From CAJINA01 sp964647585 (GTDB lineage: Bacteria; Desulfobacterota; Desulfobacteria; Desulfobacterales; CAJINA01): a stretch of 21,139 nt of DNA. The notes beneath the pieces are model-generated. The model worked only from the letters and a program-made list of their open reading frames with translations, was not told where the DNA came from and did no database searches. Of the stretch, positions 1 through 6,568 are shown piece after piece; positions within the stretch are counted from its first letter, which is position 1, and each line of letters starts with the position of its first letter. The stretch lies in contig CAZYGG010000064.1 in assembly GCA_964647585.1 (NCBI GenBank), positions 1 to 21,139 of the forward strand. Reading direction: 5' to 3'. Position numbers and translations under genes: made by a program.

Positions 1-48
1 TTTTGAAACCGCAGGCATAGCGGGCTATTCCGAGGATTTCAAAAGAGT

Positions 49-85
49 GAAAACGCCGCTCTGGGCCAAAAGATGCCGTTTGTGG
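49..85 (+). repeat. Half-copy of a dispersed intergenic repeat
   Basis: These 37 bases match the reverse complement of 9835-9871 at 33 of 37 positions, and all four differences are transitions. The match stops abruptly on both sides. The second locus is one arm of a large palindrome between the fur-feoA fusion and feoB, so this copy looks like a lone arm of the same element. It lies just upstream of the first ferredoxin gene, before its Shine-Dalgarno. The rest of bases 1-116 shows no recognisable gene end. Confidence 0.7.
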
Positions 86-116
86 ATGGGCCATATTAAC
101 TTTCTGGAGGCTAATA

Positions 117-638
117 ATGAGCAAGTATTTCATGCTGCAGGACCAGCAGAAGTGTATCGGTTGTCACTCTTGTGAAATTCAGTGCAAGTGTAACAAGGGC
201 CTGCCGCCGGAGCCCAGACTCTGCCAGGTTATAGAAATCGGTCCCAAAAACGTTGATGGTAAACCGCGGGCGTCTTATATCTTTATGCCTTGCTTCCATT
301 GTGAAAACCCGTGGTGCGTGGCTGCCTGCCCCACCGGGGCGATGCAGCGGCGGGAAAAAGATGGAATTGTCTGGGTGGACCATAACCTGTGCGTGGGCTG
401 CAAAACCTGCATCTCCGCCTGTCCGTGGGGAGCGCCCCAATGGAACCCCGAAATCGGCAAGGTTGTAAAATGCGACTACTGCATGGATCGCATTGATGCC
501 GGCCTGAAGCCGGCCTGTGTCACGACCTGCACGACCAACTGCCTGAGTTTTGACAATACTGAAAAACTGCCGGCAATCAAAAGGGAACGCTACGCCCGGG
601 CCATGGCGGCCCTGAAGGGTTCGGCGGCGCTGGATTAA
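117..638 (+). CDS. Four-cluster 4Fe-4S ferredoxin subunit (HycB/DmsB/AorA-like)
   Basis: A 173-residue electron-transfer subunit. Cysteines fall in the pattern of the HycB/DmsB/PhsB family: C13-x2-C16-x2-C19-x3-C23, then MPCFHCENPWCVAACPTGA, CVGCKTCISACPWG and CDYCMDRIDAGLKPACVTTC, enough for four [4Fe-4S] clusters. There is no signal peptide, so it should act in the cytoplasm. The start is fixed by GGAGG eight bases before ATG 117. It leads a co-directional operon with a NuoG-like protein, a GltD-like flavoprotein and a molybdopterin oxidoreductase, and is the natural wire between the catalytic and flavin subunits. In other anaerobes such subunits partner tungsten aldehyde oxidoreductases or Mo enzymes; here the visible partner is the Mo/W-bisPGD protein at 4017. 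The family is certain, the exact complex is inferred. Confidence 0.9.
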   Translation: MSKYFMLQDQQKCIGCHSCEIQCKCNKGLPPEPRLCQVIEIGPKNVDGKPRASYIFMPCFHCENPWCVAACPTGAMQRREKDGIVWVDHNLCVGCKTCISACPWGAPQWNPEIGKVVKCDYCMDRIDAGLKPACVTTCTTNCLSFDNTEKLPAIKRERYARAMAALKGSAALD

Positions 639-720
639 CAGCCTGGAAGCTTTGAAACAAACTCTATTTTCAAGATAGCGTTTAGACATGGCAGTTTTTT
701 GTTAAAGGGAGTTTAATTTA

Positions 721-1485
721 ATGGTGCCAATATTGGTCAATGGTCGTTCCCACGAAGCCGAAGAGGGCGTGCGGCTGCTTTCGGTCCTGCGGGATATGGG
801 GCTGAAAATACCCAGTCTCTGCTTTCACCATTCACTGACTCCCTCGGCGGCCTGCAAGCTGTGCGTGGTGGAAGTAAAGGTTTCCGAAAAACCTCCGCGG
901 CCGCGCTTGTCCTGCGCCACTAAAATAAAGGCCGGCCTGGAAGTCACCACGGACAGCGCCCTGGTCCACCAGATGCGCAGCAATGCCCTGGGGGACCTGT
1001 TAAAGATGGCGCCTAATGCAGAGGCCATTCACAAGGTCGGGCGTGAATTTGGACTTTCCAGCGGCATCCGTCCTGACGGCTGCATACGGTGCCGGCTGTG
1101 TGTCCGTGTCTGTTCGGAAATTATCGGCGCGCGGGCATTGAAAATGGAAAAGCGGGGTGAACGCAAATATGTGGTCCCCGCGGAAGCCGGGGACTGCATC
1201 GGCTGCCTGACCTGCACCAACATCTGCCCCACCGGGGCCATCCGGTTTGAGGACAAAAACCGGGTCAGGACCATCCTGATAAGAGATGAGGTTGTGGCGC
1301 GGCATGCCCTGGAGCGCTGTGATATCTGCGGCCAGCAGTTTGCAACGGCAAAATTTCTGGAGCACGTGCGGGAAGGTGAAAAAACGCACCCGGAGGAAAA
1401 GAGCGGACATACGCACTGCCCGACCTGTGCCAAGCTTTACTACCGTAAAAATTTGAACCTGGTTTCCCCGCATTTGGTCAAGTGA
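721..1485 (+). CDS. NuoG/HoxU-like 2Fe-2S plus 2x4Fe-4S electron-transfer protein
   Basis: A 254-residue cytoplasmic protein resembling the N-terminal part of NuoG and HoxU. Residues 1-75 form a plant-type [2Fe-2S] domain with ligands C34, C45, C48 and C65. Residues 121-131 (CIRCRLCVRVC) and 159-169 (CIGCLTCTNIC) are two [4Fe-4S] motifs. Between them and the first domain, NuoG normally has a His/Cys-ligated cluster; here residues 86-120 contain no cysteine, so that cluster is absent. The C-terminus has C200-x2-C203 and C233-x2-C236, a zinc-ribbon-like or Fe-S knuckle pair also found at the end of the next gene's product with identical spacing. GGGAG precedes ATG 721. It probably relays electrons between the flavoprotein and the polyferredoxin; the redox partner is not shown by the sequence. 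Confidence 0.88.
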   Translation: MVPILVNGRSHEAEEGVRLLSVLRDMGLKIPSLCFHHSLTPSAACKLCVVEVKVSEKPPRPRLSCATKIKAGLEVTTDSALVHQMRSNALGDLLKMAPNAEAIHKVGREFGLSSGIRPDGCIRCRLCVRVCSEIIGARALKMEKRGERKYVVPAEAGDCIGCLTCTNICPTGAIRFEDKNRVRTILIRDEVVARHALERCDICGQQFATAKFLEHVREGEKTHPEEKSGHTHCPTCAKLYYRKNLNLVSPHLVK

Positions 1486-1547
1486 AACCGTCTTGACTTT
1501 ATGCGGAAACCGCCAGCAAGCATACAGCCAGGAGAGATAAGAGGAAC

Positions 1548-3704
1548 ATGGACGCAGAACGATGCCCGGTAAACGATAGTGTTTCGAGCCTGATCCAGGC
1601 GCTCGGGGCGGGTGAGCTGCAAATACCCAGAAATCGACGAATTGCTGAAGAGCTTCTACAGCTGATGCGGGATATCGCCACGGGAGCCGCCGGCAAGGAG
1701 CATATCGGCGCGGTGCGGTCACTTTGCGCTGAATTGACGGAGGCGGCCGATGAAAAGAGCGCCATGGTACTGGGGCACCATGTTCAGGCGGTTCTAACTG
1801 ACCATGCCGAAACATTCGAAAGTCATGTAAAGACTCACAATTGTCCCACGGGTGAGTGCGGACAATTGACGCCGGCCCCCTGCCAGATGGCCTGCCCTGC
1901 CGGTATAGACGTCCCGACGTATGTGACGCTCATCGGGCTGGGGCGGGATGCCGAAGCCATCGAGGTTATTCGCAAGGACAACCCTTTCCCCTGGGTCTGC
2001 GGCCTTGTCTGTACCCGGCCCTGTGAGTTCATGTGTGTCCGCGGCCGGATTGATACCCCGGTTTCGATCAAGTTCCTGAAAGCGTTTGCCGCCGAACGGG
2101 CCCTTTCGGAAAGAACCTATAAGAACCCGGAAAAGGCCCCTGACAAAGATCAGAAAGTATGTGTCATCGGAGCCGGTCCCGGCGGGTTGAGCGCGGCCTA
2201 TTACCTGGCGCTCAAGGGGTATACGGTACGTGTGCTTGAAGCGCTGCCGGTTCCCGGGGGGATGATCATGGTCGGCATCCCGCGCTACCGCCTGCCGCGG
2301 GAAGTGATTGATCGGGAGGTTGCCATGATCGAGGACCTCGGGGTTGAATTCAGGTACAATACCCGCTTTGGATCCGATGTGACCATGGCCCAGCTCAAGG
2401 AAGAAGGGTTTGAAGCGTTCTGTTTTGCCATCGGCGCGCACAAGGCTTACAAGATGCGCATTCCGGGAGAGGATGAATTTGAGCCGGTGGTGGATGCCAT
2501 CGAACTGCTGAAGAATGTTGCCCTGGGGGACCGTCACATCCCCGGTAAAAAAGTGGTTGTTATCGGCGGCGGCAATGTGGCCATTGACGCGGCGCGGACC
2601 TGTCTCCGCCTGGGATGCGAGGATGTGACCATTGCCTACCGGCGCACCCGGACCGAAATGCCGGCGGATGAAGAAGAGGTGGAACAGGCCGAAGAAGAGG
2701 GTATCCGGCTCTCTTTCCTGACGGTGCCGGTGGCCATTAAAGGAACGGATGGGCAGGTTACCGCGTTGCAGTGCCAGAAAGCCAAAATGGTGGCCCAGGC
2801 CGGGCGCGACCGGATGTCCCCGGTGCCGATAGAGGGCAGCGATTATCTGATGGAAGTGGACGTCATTGTCGGGGCTATCGGCCAGCAGGTTGACCAGGAC
2901 GGCTTTGAAAGATTACAGGCCCTGGCCTGGACACGCAGACAGACCATCGATGTCAACATGGCCAGCATGGAAACTTCCCTGCCGGGCGTTTTCGCAGTGG
3001 GCGATGCCGTCACCGGACCGGCCACTGTGATCGGGGCTATCGGGGGCGGTAAACGCGCGGCGGACGCCATTGACCGCTATTTGTCCGGCATTCCCCAGCC
3101 GCAGATGCCGCCGGTACCGGTACGCCGGGGCCGGGTAGATTTTATTGACGTGCCGGCCAGTACAAAGATGATATTGAAAAAACCCGAGATGCCGCTGCTC
3201 AATATCGATCGCCGAAGGACCACTTACCAGCAGGTTGAGCTGGGATACCCGGAAAACGCGGTCAGGGAAGAGGCGCGCCGCTGTCTGCGCTGTGACATCT
3301 GCAGGCGCTGCGGAAAGTGTGTCGAGGTCTGTCGCGACAAGATGAAGATTAACGCCCTGCACCTGGGCTATTTTGATTTTGACCATCCGGTGCAGACTGA
3401 TTTTAGGCTTACTGAAGAAGAGTGTATCACCTGTGGGGCGTGTGCCGAGAATTGTCCCAACGATGCCATGCGGATAGAAGAGAAAAATGACGAGCGGCTG
3501 CTTTCACTGTGCGGCACTATTTTGAATCGACAGAAACTTGTATATTGCCAGAAATGCGGTGCCACCATCGGGCCGGCGAAATACCTCGACTATGTCCGGG
3601 AGAGAATAACGGCCAAGGCGCCGGTCATGGAGGGCGGTCCCCTCTGTGAGAAGTGCGCCCGCGAGGGCCGGCGGATGCGTACCCTCCCGGTTTCTAATTT
3701 ATAG
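1548..3704 (+). CDS. GltD/NfnB-like NAD(P)H flavoprotein with C-terminal ferredoxin domains
   Basis: A 718-residue cytoplasmic oxidoreductase. Residues about 28-96 resemble the C-terminal helical domain of NuoF (ending in F-E-S-H) but lack its cluster cysteines. Residues 99-185 match the N-terminal Fe-S domain of glutamate synthase beta (CQMACPAGIDVPTYV, CGLVCTRPCEFMC). The FAD site is GAGPGG at 208-213. The nucleotide site is GGGNVAIDAA at 340-349, with YRRTRTEMPA at 364-373; such paired arginines mark NADPH preference in GltD/NfnB. GDAVTGPATVIGAIGGGK (485-502) closes the FAD fold. Two ferredoxin motifs follow (C579-C595 and C626-C636), then a C667/C670...C700/C703 module shared with the upstream protein. 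GAGG precedes ATG 1548. It is the likely NAD(P)H port of the complex; bifurcation is possible but not demonstrated. Confidence 0.88.
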   Translation: MDAERCPVNDSVSSLIQALGAGELQIPRNRRIAEELLQLMRDIATGAAGKEHIGAVRSLCAELTEAADEKSAMVLGHHVQAVLTDHAETFESHVKTHNCPTGECGQLTPAPCQMACPAGIDVPTYVTLIGLGRDAEAIEVIRKDNPFPWVCGLVCTRPCEFMCVRGRIDTPVSIKFLKAFAAERALSERTYKNPEKAPDKDQKVCVIGAGPGGLSAAYYLALKGYTVRVLEALPVPGGMIMVGIPRYRLPREVIDREVAMIEDLGVEFRYNTRFGSDVTMAQLKEEGFEAFCFAIGAHKAYKMRIPGEDEFEPVVDAIELLKNVALGDRHIPGKKVVVIGGGNVAIDAARTCLRLGCEDVTIAYRRTRTEMPADEEEVEQAEEEGIRLSFLTVPVAIKGTDGQVTALQCQKAKMVAQAGRDRMSPVPIEGSDYLMEVDVIVGAIGQQVDQDGFERLQALAWTRRQTIDVNMASMETSLPGVFAVGDAVTGPATVIGAIGGGKRAADAIDRYLSGIPQPQMPPVPVRRGRVDFIDVPASTKMILKKPEMPLLNIDRRRTTYQQVELGYPENAVREEARRCLRCDICRRCGKCVEVCRDKMKINALHLGYFDFDHPVQTDFRLTEEECITCGACAENCPNDAMRIEEKNDERLLSLCGTILNRQKLVYCQKCGATIGPAKYLDYVRERITAKAPVMEGGPLCEKCAREGRRMRTLPVSNL

Positions 3705-3717
3705 ACAGGAGACAACC

Positions 3718-3930
3718 ATGGCTTTTAAACGCGGGCAACGGGTCGAAATTTACAAACGGTCAGACGATGAGCAGTGGGAAGACTATATGGACAGTTTTGT
3801 CGGCTGCCACGGCATCATCACGGACCCGGATGCCACCATCAATGATCCGGACGATCTGGTGGAAGTCAGCCTGGTGGGCAAAGGGACTCACCTGCTTCCC
3901 CAGGAGTGCATGCGCGTGCTGGAGGATTAA
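3718..3930 (+). CDS. Small 70-residue protein of unknown function in the redox operon
   Basis: I do not recognise this family. The product is 70 residues and acidic, starting MAFKRGQRVEIYKR and ending LPQECMRVLED. It has no membrane segment, no signal peptide and two separated cysteines (not a metal motif). Alternating beta-type segments around GQRVEIY, CHGIITDP, LVEVSLVG and THLLPQE suggest a small SH3-like barrel, which is an inference from pattern only. The start at ATG 3718 is set by AGGAG just upstream; a 24-codon longer reading frame beginning inside the previous gene has no such site. It begins 13 bases after the flavoprotein stop and precedes the molybdopterin subunit, so it is probably co-transcribed and could be an assembly factor or small subunit. 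Confidence 0.75.
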   Translation: MAFKRGQRVEIYKRSDDEQWEDYMDSFVGCHGIITDPDATINDPDDLVEVSLVGKGTHLLPQECMRVLED

Positions 3931-4016
3931 AGGCAGACCCGGATAGCGGTTTATGATCCGGCCGGGCAGTTAAAAAATTATCTGAAAAGATTTGGTAAAT
4001 AGCAGAGGAGAAAAAG

Positions 4017-6104
4017 ATGGCAAAAAGTTCAGTATTCAGTGTTTGCGGCATGTGTACGGTACGCTGCCCCATAAAGGTGGATGTGGAGAATGGTCAGGTT
4101 TCTTTCATTCAAGGTAATCCCAGCGTCCCGGCCATGAAAAACGCCGTGTGCCCTCGCGGTGCAGCGGGAACGGCCCTGATCAATGACCATGAGAGACCCC
4201 AGACACCCCTGATCCGTGAAGGCGAACGCGGCGAGGGCAAGTGGCGCAAAGCCACCTGGGATGAGGCCCTTGATTACGTGGCCGCGCGCCTCGGTCAGGT
4301 GAAAGAAAAATATGGTGCCAAGGCCATCGCCCTGACCGATCGCGGCGGGCCTTTCCGGGATATCCATCGCGCCTTTTTACGCGGTATCGGCACCCCCAAT
4401 TACAACAATCATGACTCTTCCTGTGCCCGCAACGTGCAGCACGCCGCCCTCTCCTTGACCAATATGGGGCGTAAAGCAGTGGCTTACGATTTAAAAAATG
4501 CCCGCCACGTGGTGCTGCAGTTCAGAAATATCCTCGAAGCGGTCAACGTGCAGGAAGTCAATAACCTGATGGATGCCATGGAGCAGGGCTGTCAGCTGTC
4601 GGTCATCGATATCCGGGCCAATGTCTCCGCCACCAAGGCCAACCGGTATCTGCAAATCCGGCCCGGGACCGATTACGCCTTTAACCTGTCCGTGATCCAC
4701 GAACTGCTCAGCAAGCGTCTTTACGACAAGAAGTTTGTCAACCGTTACATGGAAGGGGTTAAGGAACTTGAAGAATTCGTTAAACCCTACACGCCGGAAT
4801 GGGCTGAGAATGAGACCGGCATCGAGGCCTTTCAGATCCGCCAGTTCGTCAAGGACCTGGCCGATGCCGCGCCGGCGGTGATCTGGCACCCGGGGTGGAT
4901 GGCGGCGCGCTACACCAACTCATTTTATGTGTGCCGCACTATTTACATCATCAACGCACTGCTGGGAACCTACGGAGCCAAGGGCGGCCTGCCCTTTGTC
5001 AGCAAACCGGGGGACGTGGGCCGCAAAGGTCTCAAGAAATTCATGGACCTTTATCCTAAACCCCAAGACAAGCGGGCGGACGGGGTGGGCTGGAAATATC
5101 CACACTTTCAGGAAGGCCCGGGGCTGGCTCACCTGCTGTATGAAGCCATAGAAACAGAAGACCCCTATCCGGTGAAAGCTTACATTGCCTATCGCCACGA
5201 CCCTCTCATGGGGTATCCGGAACCTGAGCGCCTACTCAAAAAATTTGAAAAACTGGACCTGCTGGTTTCCGTGACCTTCAGCTGGTCGGACACGGCCTGG
5301 AACTCCGATGTGGTGCTGCCGCTTTCACCCTACCTGGAACGGGAGAGTATCATCGTCACCAAGAACGCCCTGAAGCCCCAGTTTTTTGTGCGCCAGCGCG
5401 CTGTGGAGCCCCGCTACGACACCCGGGCTGACTGGGAGATCGTAGCCGGCCTGGCTAAACGCATGGGGCTGGATGAATTGGCGTTTGATAACGTGGAAGA
5501 CCTCTGGAACTTTCAGCTGGAAGGTACCGGGGTGACTGTTGAAGACTTTGCTGCCACGGGTATGGTACCGCTGGCCGACAAGCCGGTCTATCTCGACTTC
5601 GACGATTATAAATTCAAAACCGAAAGTGGGAAAATCGAGATCATTTCGAAAAAACTTGAAGATAACGGCCTGGCTTCGTTGCTGCCCTACAAATCGCCGG
5701 AAACACCACCGGAAGGCAGCTTTCGTCTGACCTTTGGCCGCTGCGCCCTGCATACCCAGGGTCACACAGTCAACAACCCCATGCTCCACGATCAGATGCC
5801 GGAAAATGTGCTCTGGATCAACAAGGACGCGGCTGACAAACTGGATATCGGTGACGGTGACCGGGTGGATGTCAGTCAGGATGGCTACACCGAGAGCATC
5901 ACCGCCAAGGTGACGGATATGATTCATCCCGAGGCGGTCTTTGTCATCCATGGATTCGGCCACCGGCTGGCGGTTGAAAGCCGGGCGTTTGGTAAGGGGC
6001 TGGCCGACAACAAGTTTATGAAGGGCGGCCTGGATAAATGGGATAAAGCCGGCGGCGCGATTGCTTACCAGGAGCATTTTGTAAAGGTTAGCAAGGCCTC
6101 CTGA
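4017..6104 (+). CDS. Cytoplasmic molybdopterin-bisPGD oxidoreductase, Cys-ligated, substrate unknown
   Basis: A 695-residue member of the DMSO-reductase superfamily (Mo or W bis-pyranopterin enzymes). A [4Fe-4S] site is formed by C10-x2-C13-x3-C17-x27-C45, followed by PRG. The metal ligand is most likely C136 in HDSSCARN. The C-terminal pterin-dinucleotide-binding domain lies at about 568-690 (FGRCALHTQGHTVNNP, then VLWINKDAADKLDIGDGDRV). There is no Tat signal, so it works in the cytoplasm. It resembles the PhsA/PsrA (thiosulfate/polysulfide reductase) side of the family more than formate dehydrogenases, which carry Cys/Sec followed by His; here Ala follows. GAGGAG precedes ATG 4017. It is the catalytic subunit of the operon beginning at 117. 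The substrate cannot be read from sequence: sulfur compounds, aldehydes/acids or aromatic hydroxylation are all open. Confidence 0.9.
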   Translation: MAKSSVFSVCGMCTVRCPIKVDVENGQVSFIQGNPSVPAMKNAVCPRGAAGTALINDHERPQTPLIREGERGEGKWRKATWDEALDYVAARLGQVKEKYGAKAIALTDRGGPFRDIHRAFLRGIGTPNYNNHDSSCARNVQHAALSLTNMGRKAVAYDLKNARHVVLQFRNILEAVNVQEVNNLMDAMEQGCQLSVIDIRANVSATKANRYLQIRPGTDYAFNLSVIHELLSKRLYDKKFVNRYMEGVKELEEFVKPYTPEWAENETGIEAFQIRQFVKDLADAAPAVIWHPGWMAARYTNSFYVCRTIYIINALLGTYGAKGGLPFVSKPGDVGRKGLKKFMDLYPKPQDKRADGVGWKYPHFQEGPGLAHLLYEAIETEDPYPVKAYIAYRHDPLMGYPEPERLLKKFEKLDLLVSVTFSWSDTAWNSDVVLPLSPYLERESIIVTKNALKPQFFVRQRAVEPRYDTRADWEIVAGLAKRMGLDELAFDNVEDLWNFQLEGTGVTVEDFAATGMVPLADKPVYLDFDDYKFKTESGKIEIISKKLEDNGLASLLPYKSPETPPEGSFRLTFGRCALHTQGHTVNNPMLHDQMPENVLWINKDAADKLDIGDGDRVDVSQDGYTESITAKVTDMIHPEAVFVIHGFGHRLAVESRAFGKGLADNKFMKGGLDKWDKAGGAIAYQEHFVKVSKAS

Positions 6105-6142
6105 GATTTGTATTTTGCCGGTTTCACATTTGGCGGCACCAA

Positions 6143-6165
6143 CTTACCGGCCCCGCGTCGGTAAG
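6143..6165 (+). other. Short hairpin upstream of the operon terminator
   Basis: Arms CTTACCG and CGGTAAG surround a nine-base GC-rich loop, 38 bases after the molybdopterin gene stop. No T-run follows, so it is not itself a good terminator; it may stabilise the transcript's 3' end. Confidence 0.4.
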
Positions 6166-6174
6166 CACCTCCTG

Positions 6175-6215
6175 AAAGCCCCGGGCTGATTGTTCAGCCC
6201 GGGGCTTTTGTTTTG
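6175..6215 (+). terminator. Intrinsic terminator of the redox operon
   Basis: A 14-bp or longer uninterrupted stem (arm AAGCCCCGGGCTGA and its complement) with the four-base loop TTGT is followed by TTTTGTTTTG. It lies about 70 bases after the stop of the molybdopterin subunit and is the strongest terminator signal in the window. It marks the end of the unit starting at or before 117. Confidence 0.92.
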
Positions 6216-6568
6216 ATCTTCATATTAAACCGTGTTACAACCCCTCCAAGTTTAGGCGTGGAGACAATCGCCGGCATCCCCAGGCCCCTATAAACCTCCC
6301 CGCCAACGGTTTAAACCCCATTTCGTTTTTTGTTCCGGGAGTCCCATCCGCATCCCCGTATCTTTATGTCGATTGTCCTAAGTGCGTTCCGTTGTTTCGT
6401 CACTCTGAGCGGAGCGAAGAGTCCCCTACAAGTTAAGGTTATGCTTCAATGTGTGGGATTCCTCGTCGATTCACTCCCAGAATGACAGGATAGATCAATC
6501 GGAATATATTTTTGCCAATCGCTATAGCAACCCCCCCCACCTGCAAATGCTTATTCACTGGAGTTGCC
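6216..6568. other. Intergenic stretch without a gene
   Basis: About 350 bases separate the operon terminator from the histidine kinase start. Apart from the palindrome at 6399-6486, I see no convincing ORF, RNA or promoter. A run of C residues occurs at about 6531-6539, just before the kinase gene. Confidence 0.6.
6399..6486. repeat. MITE-like palindromic repeat (GTCAYTCTGAG type)
   Basis: The left end GTCACTCTGAGCGGAGCGAA is mirrored by a right end that reads, in reverse complement, GTCATTCTGGGAGTGAATCG, with AGTCCCC facing GGGATTCC further in. The ends resemble the GTCATTCTGAGCG-type hairpin repeats scattered between genes in many environmental bacteria. It carries no ORF and is not attached to a transposase here. 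Confidence 0.65.

Noticed and set aside
2..175. Open frame entering from the window edge on the plus strand
   Set aside because: It overlaps the ferredoxin start by almost 60 bases, contains the dispersed repeat at 49-85, and shows no recognisable protein end.
1000..1815. 271-codon minus-strand open frame
   Set aside because: It lies opposite two well-supported Fe-S genes, has composition typical of antisense of GC-rich code, and shows no domain.
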